NCBI RefSeq assembly: GCF_019402665.1
Contig: NZ_VSST01000050.1
Location: 1-64,000 of the forward strand
From: Bradyrhizobium canariense
Lineage (GTDB): Bacteria; Pseudomonadota; Alphaproteobacteria; Rhizobiales; Xanthobacteraceae
Direction: 5' to 3'
DNA: 64,000 nucleotides
Below the pieces are notes generated by a model. The model did not search any database, was not told where the DNA came from, and worked only from the letters and a program-made list of their open reading frames with translations. This document shows positions 33,668 to 42,939 of the stretch, in pieces (positions within the stretch are counted from its first letter, which is position 1; every line of letters begins with the position of its first letter). Position numbers and translations under genes: made by a program.

Positions 33668-35725
33668 GTGGCGACATATCTGGACACGCTCAATGCGGAG
33701 CAGCGCCGCGCCGTGGAGCATGGTGTGGCCGATGGTGCGACCGTGGGCGCGCCCCTGCTCGTCATCGCCGGTGCAGGCTCCGGCAAAACCAACACGCTGG
33801 CCCATCGCGTCGCGCACCTGATCGTCGCGGGCAGCGATCCGCGCCGCATCCTCCTGATGACGTTCTCGCGGCGCGCCGCGGCCGAGATGGCCGGCCGGGT
33901 CGAGCGCATCGCCCGAAAAGTGCTTGGCGAGAACAACGCCGCGATCATGCGCGACGCGCTCAGCTGGGCCGGCACGTTCCACGGCATCGGCGCACGGTTG
34001 CTGCGCGAATATGCCGAGCGGATCGGCGTCGATCCTGCCTTCACCATCCACGACCGCGAGGATTCCGCCGATCTGATGAATCTGGTCCGGCACGAGCGCG
34101 GATTGTCGAAGACAGAGAGCCGCTTTCCCGCCAAAGGCACCTGCCTGTCGATCTACTCCCGCTGCGTCAATGCCGAGATGGAGATCGAGAAGGTTTTGGG
34201 GGCGCATTATCCCTGGTGCGCAGGCTGGGCGCCCGAGCTGAAGGGCCTGTTCGCGGCCTATGTCGAGGCCAAGCAGGCCCAGCACGTGCTCGATTACGAC
34301 GACCTCCTGCTCTACTGGTCGCAGATGATGAGCGATGCGACGATCGCGGAAGAAATCGGCGGCCGCTTCGATCACGTCTTGGTCGACGAATATCAGGACA
34401 CCAACCGCCTGCAATCCTCGATCCTGCTGGCGCTGAAGCCGGACGGGCGCGGCCTCACCGTCGTCGGCGACGACGCGCAGTCGATCTATTCGTTCCGCGC
34501 CGCCACTGTCCGCAACATCCTGGATTTTCCGCAGAGCTTCTCGCCGCGCGCCGAGATGATCACGCTCGACCGCAATTACCGCTCGACGCAACCCGTGCTG
34601 GCAGCGGCCAACGGCGTCATTGGCCTGGCGCGCGAGCGCTTTACAAAGAACCTCTGGACCGACCGCGCCGGCACGCAAAAACCACAGCTCGTCACCGTGC
34701 ACGACGAGGCCGACCAGGCCCGCTACATCGTCGAGCAAGTGCTGGCCACTCGCGAGCAAGGCGCGCTGTTGAAGCACCAGGCGGTGCTGTTCCGAACGTC
34801 CTCGCATTCGGGCCCGCTGGAGATCGAGCTCACCCGCCGCAACATTCCCTTCGTCAAGTTCGGAGGGCTCAAGTTTCTCGATGCCGCGCATGTCAAGGAC
34901 GTGCTGGCACTGCTGCGCTTCGCTGAGAATCCGCGCGACCGCGTCGCCGGCTTTCGCATCCTGCATCTGTTGCCGGGCATCGGACCTGCGACGGCGCAGC
35001 GTGTGCTCGACCAGATGGCGGAGAGCTCCGATCCGCTCGCCGCGCTCGGCCAGCTCCCGGTGCCGCCGCGCACCGGCGCGGACTGGACCGGCTTCGTCCG
35101 CACCATCGAAAATTTGCGCTATTCGGAATGGCCGGCTGACCTCGAACGCGTGCGGCTCTGGTACGAACCGCATCTCGATCGCCTGCACGAGGATTCCGAG
35201 ACGCGCCGCGCCGATCTGATGCAGCTCGAGCAGATCGCGAGCGGCTATGCCTCGCGCGAGAAATTCCTGACCGAGCTCACGCTCGATCCACCGGATGCGA
35301 CCAGCGACAAATCCGGGCCACCCTTGCGCGACGAGGATTATCTGATCCTCTCCACCATCCACTCCGCCAAGGGCCAGGAGTGGAAATCGGTGTTCGTGCT
35401 CAACGTCGTCGACGGCTGCATGCCGTCGGATCTCGGCGCCGGCACCAGCGCCGAGCTCGAGGAGGAACGCCGCCTGCTCTATGTCGCGATGACGCGCGCC
35501 AAGGACGACCTGCACCTCGTGGTGCCGCAGCGCTTCTTCACCCACGGCCAGGCAGCCAAGGGCGACCGCCACGTCTACGCCTCGCGCACCCGCTTCATCC
35601 CGGAGCAGCTGGTCTATCTGTTCGAGCGCACTGCCTGGCCGAAGGCCGGGGCAAGCGCAGCGCGCACCGCCGCGCAAGGCCCGAAGGTCGACATCGGCGC
35701 TCGAATGCGCGGAATGTGGCGGTAA
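33668..35725 (+). CDS. UvrD/Rep family ATP-dependent DNA helicase
   Basis: 685 aa superfamily 1A helicase. Motif Ia/Walker A AGAGSGKTNTLAHRV (about 35-50), motif II LVDEYQDTNRLQ (about 244-255), motif III GDDAQSIYSFRAA, motif IV LDRNYRSTQPVL, motif V STIHSAKGQEW and motif VI LLYVAMTRAKDDL are all present. It unwinds DNA 3' to 5' in repair or replication restart; it is shorter than E. coli UvrD and not specifically nameable. The GTG at 33668 starts just before the helicase Q motif; upstream codons look non-coding. Confidence 0.92.
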   Translation: MATYLDTLNAEQRRAVEHGVADGATVGAPLLVIAGAGSGKTNTLAHRVAHLIVAGSDPRRILLMTFSRRAAAEMAGRVERIARKVLGENNAAIMRDALSWAGTFHGIGARLLREYAERIGVDPAFTIHDREDSADLMNLVRHERGLSKTESRFPAKGTCLSIYSRCVNAEMEIEKVLGAHYPWCAGWAPELKGLFAAYVEAKQAQHVLDYDDLLLYWSQMMSDATIAEEIGGRFDHVLVDEYQDTNRLQSSILLALKPDGRGLTVVGDDAQSIYSFRAATVRNILDFPQSFSPRAEMITLDRNYRSTQPVLAAANGVIGLARERFTKNLWTDRAGTQKPQLVTVHDEADQARYIVEQVLATREQGALLKHQAVLFRTSSHSGPLEIELTRRNIPFVKFGGLKFLDAAHVKDVLALLRFAENPRDRVAGFRILHLLPGIGPATAQRVLDQMAESSDPLAALGQLPVPPRTGADWTGFVRTIENLRYSEWPADLERVRLWYEPHLDRLHEDSETRRADLMQLEQIASGYASREKFLTELTLDPPDATSDKSGPPLRDEDYLILSTIHSAKGQEWKSVFVLNVVDGCMPSDLGAGTSAELEEERRLLYVAMTRAKDDLHLVVPQRFFTHGQAAKGDRHVYASRTRFIPEQLVYLFERTAWPKAGASAARTAAQGPKVDIGARMRGMWR

Positions 35726-35731
35726 CGCCGG

Positions 35732-36979
35732 CTACGCGCCCAGCCGGTCGAACTGGACCTTGCCTGCCTTCATCACCATCGGGATGTGCTCGCCCTGGCC
35801 GAGCAGGCAGGCAACATCGCGCAGCGGATTGCCGTCGACCACCAGCAGGTCCGCAATGGCTTCGGGCATGATGCGCCCGAGCTTGCCCTCCATGCCGAGC
35901 ACCTCGGCGCCGACCAATGTCGCGCTGGCGATGACGGCGCGCGGACCGAGAATCTCGGCGCGGATGCGGAATTCGTCGCTCTGCAGACGCTGCGACGGTC
36001 CGAGCAGGTCGCTGCCGAACCCCATCTTCACGCCGGCATCGCGATAGATCGTGAGCGAACGCAGGCCGGCGTCGCGGACATCGGCGATCTTGGCCACGCT
36101 TTCGGGCGGCAGGCCGTATTGGGCGCCCTCGTTGGCCAGCGCCTCGTAGGTGACGAGCGTCGGCACCACATAGGCGCCCTTCTCGGCCATCAGTTGCGCG
36201 GTCGGAGCATCGACCAGATTGCCGTGCTCGATGGTGCGCACGCCGCAGCGAATGGCGCGTTCGATCGCAGCAGCGGTGTAGGCGTGGGCGAGCACATAGG
36301 TCTGACGCCCGCGCGCCTCCTCGACGATGGCGCGGATCTCGTCCTCGGAGTAGCCGAAGGCGCCGACCGGGTCGGTCGGTGAGGCGACGCCGCCGGAGGC
36401 CATGATCTTGATCTGGTCGGCGCCCATCTGGAGCTCTTCGCGGGCCGCCCTTCGCACGCCATCGACACCGTCGGCAACGCGCGCCAGCGCGCCGACACGC
36501 ACGCAGCACGGGCACGGTGCGTCGCTGGCGAGGTAGTCCGAGCGGGCCCGCATGTCGCCGTGGCCGCCGGTCTGGCTGAGCGCACGTCCCGAGACGAACA
36601 GCCGCGGTCCGTCGGTGAGCCCGGTCTCGATCGCCTGCTTCAGCGCATGGCCGGCACCGCCGGCGTCGCGCACGGTGGTGAAGCCCCGCCGCAGCATGCC
36701 GCGCAGCAGCAGCGTCGAGCGTAGCGTCACCAGCACGTTGGGCATGTGCACCTGCTGCGCCAGATTGAGTTCGACGGCGATCGCATGCACATGCAGGTCG
36801 ATCAGGCCGGGCATCAGCGTCTTGCCCTTCAGATCGATCGTGCGGTCGGCTTCCACCTGGAGCGGCCGATCGGAGACCTCCTTGATCAGACTGTCCTCGA
36901 CCAGCACGTGATGTCCCTCCAGGAGGTCCGGCTGGAGCGGATCGAGCAGAGCGGCGTTCTTGAAGAGCACACGGGACAT
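35732..36979 (-). CDS. Metal-dependent amidohydrolase family protein
   Basis: 415 aa. Composite beta domain plus TIM barrel: LMPGLIDLHVHAIAVEL gives the HxH metal site (about 62-64); KIMASGGVASP holds the bridging Lys region; LAHAYTAAAIERAI and TIEHGNLVD give the next histidines; GSDLLG gives the catalytic Asp. It resembles Xaa-Pro/imidazolonepropionase-like amidohydrolases; substrate unknown. An AGGAAG site sets the start. It is the last gene of an operon with a GAF protein and an MFS transporter. Confidence 0.88.
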   Translation of the reverse strand: MSRVLFKNAALLDPLQPDLLEGHHVLVEDSLIKEVSDRPLQVEADRTIDLKGKTLMPGLIDLHVHAIAVELNLAQQVHMPNVLVTLRSTLLLRGMLRRGFTTVRDAGGAGHALKQAIETGLTDGPRLFVSGRALSQTGGHGDMRARSDYLASDAPCPCCVRVGALARVADGVDGVRRAAREELQMGADQIKIMASGGVASPTDPVGAFGYSEDEIRAIVEEARGRQTYVLAHAYTAAAIERAIRCGVRTIEHGNLVDAPTAQLMAEKGAYVVPTLVTYEALANEGAQYGLPPESVAKIADVRDAGLRSLTIYRDAGVKMGFGSDLLGPSQRLQSDEFRIRAEILGPRAVIASATLVGAEVLGMEGKLGRIMPEAIADLLVVDGNPLRDVACLLGQGEHIPMVMKAGKVQFDRLGA

Positions 36980-36996
36980 GACGACTTCCTGTCTGA

Positions 36997-37494
36997 TCAG
37001 GACTGGATGAGCAGCGCGGGCAGAGCGAGCTGGGCGAATGGAAGACACGCAGCGACATCGTCCTCGCCGTACCAGCCTGCTTCATGGAGCAGATTGAGCG
37101 AGCCGAGCGTGCGCCCGCGCCAGCGCACGGGCATGTTGAGCACGCTCGCGCAGCCGAGCGAAGCAATCAGCTCGTGATCGGAAAACACCTCGCGCAGATC
37201 GTCCCGGGTGCGGCCGATATAGGCCTCGCCGCGGTCCAGCACAGCCTCGGTCCACGGCCCCGGCGCCAGGCGTTTGCGTCCGCCCGCCGGGTAAGGTCCG
37301 GGGAGATTGGAATACACCCGCGCTGCTTCCCTCGTGTCGTCGTCATAGGTCAGGATCGTGAACAGCTTGTGGCCGATCGCCGATTTCAAGGCGTCGTCCA
37401 GCGCCGAGTACAGGGCATCCGGCTGATCCGCCCTGCCCTGCGCGGCCGCCACGGCGCAGAGCAGCGGATCGGACCGGCGTTTTGTTTCCCTCAC
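36997..37494 (-). CDS. GAF domain-containing protein
   Basis: 165 aa, a single soluble GAF-like domain: KLFTILTYDDDTREAARVYS, WTEAVLDRGEAYIGRTRDD and LGCASVLNMPVRWRGRTLGS. Single-domain GAF proteins bind small ligands. The start overlaps the transporter stop by four bases (ATGA) and the amidohydrolase follows 17 bases after the stop. A ligand sensor co-translated with an importer and a hydrolase suggests it detects the imported compound. Confidence 0.82.
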   Translation of the reverse strand: MRETKRRSDPLLCAVAAAQGRADQPDALYSALDDALKSAIGHKLFTILTYDDDTREAARVYSNLPGPYPAGGRKRLAPGPWTEAVLDRGEAYIGRTRDDLREVFSDHELIASLGCASVLNMPVRWRGRTLGSLNLLHEAGWYGEDDVAACLPFAQLALPALLIQS

Positions 37495-38849
37495 GCGACT
37501 TCACCCGCCGCAATCTCTTCCAGCGAACGGCCGCGCGTCGGCACCCCCATCAGCACCACGGTGAGCGCGCCTAACAGCAGCACGCTTGTGGTGAGGCCGA
37601 AGACGCCGGCGAAGCCGAAATTGGGATAGAGATAGCCGACCAGGATCGGCGAGACGATCGCACCGATGCGGCCGATCGCGGAAGCGAGCCCGGCGCCGGT
37701 GGTTCTGACCGCCGTCGGAAATACCTCGGCGGTATAGGCATAGACGCCCGCATAGGTGCCGTTCATGAAGAAGGACAGTAGAATTCCCGCCACCATGATG
37801 TGCTGGTCGCTCTGCGCGAAGGCGAGGCCGAGCGCGCTTGCGCCGCCAAGCACCATGTAGGAGGCGATGGTCGCCTGCCGGCCGATGCGCTCGTTGAAAT
37901 ACGCGGCACTGAAATAGCCGGGAATCTGCGCGCAATAGATCGCGATCGAATAGGCGAAGCTCTTGGTGATGCTCATGCCGTTCTGGACCAGAAGGCCGGG
38001 GATCCAGACGAAGAAGGAATAGTAGCTGAACGTGATCGCAAGCCACATGATCCAGGTCATGATGGTGATGCGCGCCTGGCGGCCGGCGAGGAGCGCGGCG
38101 AAATTGGCAAGCAGCGTCCCACCAGTCACGGCAGGCGCCGCGGCTTCGACGACCGGTTGTGGCAGGACATGGCCTTGGCTCGCAAAGCCGGCCTCAATCC
38201 TGTCGAGCACGGCTGCGGCTTCCTTCTCACGGCCCCGGCTTTCCAGCCAGCGCGGCGATTCCGGCAGCGCCCTGCGCCACCACAGCAGCATGACGACCGG
38301 CACCGCGGTGATCACCAGAACGATGCGCCAGCCGTTCTCATAGGCTGGCACGATGAAATAGCCGAGCAAGGCCGACGCCACGAAACCGAAGGAGAAGAAT
38401 CCGGCCAGCGCGCCGGTAAAGCTGCCGCGGTAACGCCGTGCGACGAATTCCGCCAGATAGGGCGCAATGATTGCGCTCTCCGCGCCGGTGCCCATGCCCG
38501 CGACGACCCGGGCGGCGAAGAAGGACGACCAGTCGTTCACCGCCGCGCTGACGATGGATGCGACGCAATAGAGCGCCAGCGCCGACATCATCACCGCACG
38601 ACGGCCGATCAGGTCACCCAGCGTGCCCGCCAGCAGCGCGCCGAACAGGAAGCCGATATAGGTGCTGCTGCCGAGCACGCCGATCTGCACGCTCGACAGA
38701 TTCCAGGTCGTGCGCAACACCGGCAGGATGAACGCCAGCACCGCTGCATCCATCGCGTCGAATGTATAGCCGAGCCCGCCCATCAGCAGCAGATGCTTAT
38801 GGAAACGCGCGAATGGAAGGCGCTCGATGCGCGCCGAAATCATCGACAT
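37491..38849 (-). CDS. MFS transporter, sugar/aromatic-acid:H+ symporter type
   Basis: 452 aa, twelve transmembrane helices. GGLGYTFDAMDAAVLAFIL and LAGTLGDLIGRRAVM fit the family, and PESPRWLESRGREKEA lies in the central loop as in sugar porters and the AAHS group. The ATG at 38849 has GGGGGA upstream and gives the usual length; 30 codons further upstream are non-conserved. It heads an operon with the GAF and amidohydrolase genes and diverges from a LysR regulator. Confidence 0.9.
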   Translation of the reverse strand: MSMISARIERLPFARFHKHLLLMGGLGYTFDAMDAAVLAFILPVLRTTWNLSSVQIGVLGSSTYIGFLFGALLAGTLGDLIGRRAVMMSALALYCVASIVSAAVNDWSSFFAARVVAGMGTGAESAIIAPYLAEFVARRYRGSFTGALAGFFSFGFVASALLGYFIVPAYENGWRIVLVITAVPVVMLLWWRRALPESPRWLESRGREKEAAAVLDRIEAGFASQGHVLPQPVVEAAAPAVTGGTLLANFAALLAGRQARITIMTWIMWLAITFSYYSFFVWIPGLLVQNGMSITKSFAYSIAIYCAQIPGYFSAAYFNERIGRQATIASYMVLGGASALGLAFAQSDQHIMVAGILLSFFMNGTYAGVYAYTAEVFPTAVRTTGAGLASAIGRIGAIVSPILVGYLYPNFGFAGVFGLTTSVLLLGALTVVLMGVPTRGRSLEEIAAGEVA

Positions 38850-38913
38850 GAAAGTCCCCCTCTGTCTGGCGGCCGGCACTCCGCTCATCCCTGGGGGAAC
38901 CATAGACAAGGAG

Positions 38914-38937
38914 ATATTATCGTCATAATTTATAATC
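38914..38937. promoter_or_regulatory. AT-rich dyad, probable LysR binding site
   Basis: ATTAT-N11-ATAAT in the 106-base divergent spacer, matching the T-N11-A pattern of LysR-type sites and standing out as AT-rich. It likely controls both the transporter operon and the regulator. Confidence 0.5.
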
Positions 38938-38955
38938 ATGATCTAGTACATTACT

Positions 38956-39885
38956 GTGGTGAATGTTCTGTCGTTCCGAAAGCTCGACCTCAACCTGCTG
39001 AAAGTCTTCGAGGCCCTGATGACCGAGGGCAGCGTCACGCGCGCCGCCAACGCGCTTCTGATGACGCAGCCTGCGGTCAGCAACGCGCTCGCACGCCTGC
39101 GGGACGCGCTCGGCGATCCCCTGTTCGTCAGGTCCGGCACCGGCATCCGTCCGACCCAACGCGCCGTGGTGCTGTGGGAGCCGATCGGCGAAGCGCTCGA
39201 AACCGTCCGCGGCGCGCTCGACGAGCAGGTGTTCGACCCGCACCGTGCGCAGACAGAGTTCAGCCTGTCGATGTCGGATTACGTCGCCTCGCTGGTGATG
39301 CCGAACCTGCTGAACCATTTCGGCAAGGTCGCGCCCAAGGCGCGAATCCACACCGTTCCCAACACCGTCGTGGAGATCGCCGACCAGCTCGAGGACAATC
39401 GCGTTGATTGCGTGCTCAGCGTCTATGTCAACGAGGCGCAGCAACCGGCCGCCATCCGCTCGCGCTCGCTGTGGACCGTCGACTACGCCTGTTTCATGCG
39501 GCGCGGCCATCCGGTCGCGGCGATGAAGCGGCTGAGCACGCGCAGCTTCCTCAACGCGGGGCATGTCGATGTGAGCCTCGCCGGCAAGACCTTGCCGTCC
39601 TACGACCTCTTCCTCGCCTCGCGCGGGCTATCGCGCAACCTGGTCGCGACCGTCAATCACTACAGCGCCGCCTACGAGGTGGTGCGCCAGTCCGACCTGA
39701 TTGCGGTGCTGCCGAGCGATTTGCGCTCGCAATCCCGGCACGCGCCGTTCCTGCTCGCCATGCCGCTTCCGCTCAAGGCGCCGCCGCGCATCGTCAGCCT
39801 GTTCTGGCACCAGCGCAACGACACCGTGCCGGCGCAGCGCTGGCTGCGCGAGACCCTGGTCGAGATGTTCGCCAGGTCCGACTGA
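38956..39885 (+). CDS. LysR family transcriptional regulator
   Basis: 309 aa. The winged helix-turn-helix is at residues about 8-66 (LDLNLLKVFEALMTEGSVTR, AANALLMTQPAVSNALARLR). The long effector domain resembles the NodD/NahR-like branch (FSLSMSDYVASLVMPNLL). Two adjacent GTG codons (38956, 38959) can start it and no ribosome site is visible, so the message may be leaderless. It diverges from the MFS-GAF-amidohydrolase operon, its likely target. Confidence 0.9.
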   Translation: MVNVLSFRKLDLNLLKVFEALMTEGSVTRAANALLMTQPAVSNALARLRDALGDPLFVRSGTGIRPTQRAVVLWEPIGEALETVRGALDEQVFDPHRAQTEFSLSMSDYVASLVMPNLLNHFGKVAPKARIHTVPNTVVEIADQLEDNRVDCVLSVYVNEAQQPAAIRSRSLWTVDYACFMRRGHPVAAMKRLSTRSFLNAGHVDVSLAGKTLPSYDLFLASRGLSRNLVATVNHYSAAYEVVRQSDLIAVLPSDLRSQSRHAPFLLAMPLPLKAPPRIVSLFWHQRNDTVPAQRWLRETLVEMFARSD

Positions 39886-40035
39886 AGCCGCGGCCCCCCC
39901 CGACACCAAGAAGAAAGGGAAACAATGGGTTTCTCGAAGCAGCATTGCGCATCAGACCCGGCTGCTTAGCTCCAACCAAACCAATCCCCTCCCCCAGTGA
40001 CAGGCGCGCAAGCCGCGCCCGCAGAGACCTCATCA

Positions 40036-41067
40036 ATGACCGCACCGCTTGAATTCGGACTGGACACCTTTGGCGACGTCACCACAGATACCTCCGGCGC
40101 GATGCTTCCGCACGCGCAGGTGATCCGCAACGTCGTCGACGAAGCGGTGCTGGCCGACGAGCTCGGCCTCGACTTCATCGGCCTCGGCGAACATCACCGC
40201 GCCGACTTCGCGATCTCCTCCCCTGAGACCGTGCTGGCCGCCATCGCGTCGGGGACCAGGCGCATCCATCTCGGTTCGGCCGTGACGGTGCTGAGCTCGG
40301 ATGATCCGATCCGCGTCTTCCAGCGCTTTGCCACGCTGGACGCGCTCTCGAACGGGCGCGCCGAGGTGATCCTCGGCCGCGGCTCATTCACCGAATCCTT
40401 TCCGCTGTTCGGTTTCGACCTGCGGGCTTACGAAGCGCTGTTCGAAGAGAAGCTCGATCTGTTCGCAGCGCTGCTGTCGCAGAAGCCGGTGACCTGGGAA
40501 GGCAAGCTGCGTCCGCCGCTCAAGGGACAGCTGGTCTATCCCCCGGTCGCGAACGGCACGCTCAAGACCTGGATCGGCGTCGGCGGCAGTCCGCAATCGG
40601 TGGTGCGCGCCGCGCATTACGACCTGCCCTTGATGCTCGCGATCATCGGCGGCGATCCCGCGCGCTTCGCGCCCTTCGTCGATCTCTATCACCGCGCGTT
40701 CAGGGAGTTCGGCCGCCCGGCCCAGCCGATCGGCGTGCATTCGCCCGGCTATGTCGCCGAGACCGACGAACAGGCGCGCGAGGAGCTGTGGCCCGACTAC
40801 AAGGCGATGCGCGACCGCATCGGCAAGGAACGCGGCTGGCCACCGATGGGCCGCGACGAGTTCGTCAATGAGGCCGAGCACGGTTCGCTCTATGTCGGCT
40901 CGCCGGAGACGGTCGCGCGCAAGATCGCCAAGACCGCCAAGGCACTCGGCATTTCGCGGTTTCAGCTGAAGTATTCAGCGGGCCCGCTGCCGCATGGGAA
41001 GCTGATGAAGAGCATTGAGCTCTACGGCCGGAAGGTGGTGCCGATGGTGCGCGAGATGATGGGGTAA
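40036..41067 (+). CDS. LLM class flavin-dependent oxidoreductase
   Basis: 343 aa luciferase-like TIM barrel. LDFIGLGEHHRADFAISSPE and GTRRIHLGSAVTVLSSDDPI are typical, as are LGRGSFTESF and the C-terminal YVGSPETVARKIAKT. These enzymes use FMNH2 or F420 and oxygen to oxidise varied substrates. The ATG at 40036 is chosen; a GTG 13 codons upstream is possible. It follows the LysR gene by 150 bases on the same strand. Confidence 0.88.
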   Translation: MTAPLEFGLDTFGDVTTDTSGAMLPHAQVIRNVVDEAVLADELGLDFIGLGEHHRADFAISSPETVLAAIASGTRRIHLGSAVTVLSSDDPIRVFQRFATLDALSNGRAEVILGRGSFTESFPLFGFDLRAYEALFEEKLDLFAALLSQKPVTWEGKLRPPLKGQLVYPPVANGTLKTWIGVGGSPQSVVRAAHYDLPLMLAIIGGDPARFAPFVDLYHRAFREFGRPAQPIGVHSPGYVAETDEQAREELWPDYKAMRDRIGKERGWPPMGRDEFVNEAEHGSLYVGSPETVARKIAKTAKALGISRFQLKYSAGPLPHGKLMKSIELYGRKVVPMVREMMG

Positions 41068-41093
41068 GGCGATCGGATCCGCTCAGTCCGTCT

Positions 41094-41177
41094 TCGCCCT
41101 ACGGGCTTCGCCGGACACCACGCTCCGTCCTTCGCGCATCACGTTGGCTGCGCCACGCGAAGCCCGAAGGGCGAAGC
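41094..41177. repeat. Dispersed palindromic repeat (TTCGCCCT type)
   Basis: Left arm TTCGCCCTACGGGCTTCGCC and right arm GCGAAGCCCGAAGGGCGAA are inverted copies, with CCACGCT/AGCGTGG inside. It lies between the LLM gene and tRNA-Tyr. Confidence 0.7.
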
Positions 41178-41178
41178 G

Positions 41179-41264
41179 TGGTGGGGGAGGCAGGACTCGA
41201 ACCTGCGAAGCCATAAGGCGGCTGATTTACAGTCAGCTCCCTTTGCCACTCGGGACACTCCCCC
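41179..41264 (-). tRNA. trnY: tRNA-Tyr (GTA)
   Basis: 86 bases with encoded CCA and the long class II variable arm. On the minus strand it begins GGGGGAGTGTCCCGAGTGGC, with loop CTGTAAA (GTA) and T arm GGTTCGAGTCC. The rlmB gene starts 206 bases away on the other strand. Confidence 0.97.
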
Positions 41265-41470
41265 GCTCGACGGCAGCACAATCGGGCCGGACCTTGCCGG
41301 CGACCGAAGACGGCCATGGAACGTGAAGGCCGCGACAGCCCGGATGGGGGCGCGACCGGGCGCGGTTATCGGCGAAGCGATGGGGTAAAGTCAACCGAGG
41401 CGAACAGCTAAAATCGCCCCCGACACCACCCAAATTGCCATATTCCGGGACCCGTGACACAAGCGAGCCC

Positions 41471-42301
41471 ATGAAGGATCGAAAATTCAACCCGAGGGGC
41501 CCCCGCGGCGGGTCTAAGCCCTTCAACAGGCCCGGAAAATCGGCCGGTCGCCCGGCCCGGCGCGATCGCGATTCGGACACCGACGGTCCCGTCATCCTCT
41601 ATGGCTGGCACACCGTCACCATGGCGCTCGCCAACCCCCAGCGGCAGATCCGCAAGCTGACGCTGACCGAGAATGCCGCAAGGCGTCTGGCGGACGAGAA
41701 CATCGCAACCCGCATCACGCCCGAGATCGTCCGGCCCCAGGAGATCGACCGGCTGCTGTCGCCCGACGCGGTGCACCAGGGCCTGCTCGCCGAGGCCGAT
41801 CCCCTGCCCTCGCCCGACATCGAGGATTTAGAGCAGGACGGCATCGTGCTGGTGCTCGACCAGATCACCGATCCGCACAATGTCGGCGCCATCCTGCGCT
41901 CGGCTGCGGCCTTCGCCGTGAAGGCGATCGTCACCACCGCGCGCCACAGTCCGGAAGCGACCGGCGTGCTGGCCAAGGCCGCCTCCGGCGCACTGGAGCT
42001 GGTGCCGATGGTGACGGTGCAAAACCTCGCCCGCGCACTGACCACGCTGAACGAGCTCGGCTTCCAGACCGTCGGGCTGGACAGTGAAGGCAGCGCGGAT
42101 CTCTCCGAGGTCACCCTGCGCGAGCCGCTCGCCCTGGTGCTGGGTGCCGAAGGCAAGGGCCTGCGGCAATTGACGCGCGAGACCTGCAGCGTCGTGGCGC
42201 GGCTCGACATGCCCGGCGAGATCAAGAGCCTCAACGTCTCGAATGCCGCCGTGCTCTCGCTCTATGTCGGCGCCAGCCGGCTCGGGCTGATGAAGCGGTG
42301 A
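41471..42301 (+). CDS. rlmB: 23S rRNA (guanosine-2'-O)-methyltransferase RlmB
   Basis: 276 aa SpoU/TrmH enzyme. A basic Gly/Arg-rich N-terminal tail (about 1-35), the L30e-like substrate domain (YGWHTVTMALANPQRQIRKL), then the knotted SAM domain with VLDQITDPHNVGAILRSAAA, LVLGAEGKGLRQLTRE and MPGEIKSLNVSNAAVLSLY, which are motifs 1-3. RlmB methylates G2251 in the peptidyl-transferase P loop. The ATG at 41471 is the natural start. A terminator follows directly. Confidence 0.92.
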   Translation: MKDRKFNPRGPRGGSKPFNRPGKSAGRPARRDRDSDTDGPVILYGWHTVTMALANPQRQIRKLTLTENAARRLADENIATRITPEIVRPQEIDRLLSPDAVHQGLLAEADPLPSPDIEDLEQDGIVLVLDQITDPHNVGAILRSAAAFAVKAIVTTARHSPEATGVLAKAASGALELVPMVTVQNLARALTTLNELGFQTVGLDSEGSADLSEVTLREPLALVLGAEGKGLRQLTRETCSVVARLDMPGEIKSLNVSNAAVLSLYVGASRLGLMKR

Positions 42302-42310
42302 CAAAACAAA

Positions 42311-42337
42311 ACGCCCGTCCGCATCGCGGACGGGCGT
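42311..42337 (+). terminator. rlmB terminator
   Basis: A perfect 12-bp stem ACGCCCGTCCGC/GCGGACGGGCGT with a three-base loop, ten bases after the rlmB stop. Confidence 0.8.
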
Positions 42338-42362
42338 CTCGTTGGTTTAACCGATCAAGCGA

Positions 42363-42896
42363 TCAGTAATAGCGACGCAGCACGCGGTGGCCGCCGTAGT
42401 ACGGCACATGGCGCGGGGCGTAGCCGTAGCGCGGACCGTAGCCGTAATGCGTGCGCGGCAGATAGCCGGCGCGCGGGCCGTAGCCGTAGCGATACGGACG
42501 GTAATACGGGCGGCGGTAGGGATAGGCGGCCGGGGCTTCGACCGCGGCGGCGCGATAGCCATAGCCGTGCCCATAGCCATAGCCACGGCCGTAGCCGTAA
42601 TTGGCGGGCGCAACCACCGCGTCCTCACGGTAGGTCGGATACGGCGCGAAGGTGCCCGGACCGGTGTAGGTCGGGCCCTGGTTGACGTGATAATATTGCG
42701 TGGTGGGCTCGGCGAGACGCTCATAGGCGCCGTAGCCGTAGCCGTAGCCGGCCCCATAACCGCCGCAGCCGGTGTTGCAGCCGGAATAGACCGGCGCGAC
42801 CGGCTGGCACGGATCGAAGCCGCAGGCCGCGGCGGGCGCGGTGGCGGCGAACATCACGGCAGCCGCCGCGACCAGTCCCGAAATCATCTGACGCAT
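42363..42896 (-). CDS. Secreted Gly/Tyr-rich protein
   Basis: 177 aa. A signal peptide (to about residue 24, APAAA) is followed by CGFDPCQPV and a low-complexity body of GYGYGYG, YGRGYGYGHGYGYR and RPYYRPYRYGYGP repeats, four Cys near the N terminus and none later. Similar Tyr/Gly/Arg-rich exported proteins of unknown role are common in Bradyrhizobium. It probably lies in the envelope. It reads convergently to rlmB. Confidence 0.75.
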   Translation of the reverse strand: MRQMISGLVAAAAVMFAATAPAAACGFDPCQPVAPVYSGCNTGCGGYGAGYGYGYGAYERLAEPTTQYYHVNQGPTYTGPGTFAPYPTYREDAVVAPANYGYGRGYGYGHGYGYRAAAVEAPAAYPYRRPYYRPYRYGYGPRAGYLPRTHYGYGPRYGYAPRHVPYYGGHRVLRRYY

Positions 42897-42939
42897 TACT
42901 CTCTCCTGTTGATTTCCGTTTTTTGGATTTTGTCGTTTC

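Noticed and set aside
33653..35677. Long minus-strand frame (674 codons)
   Set aside because: Exact antisense shadow of the UvrD helicase with no recognisable domains.
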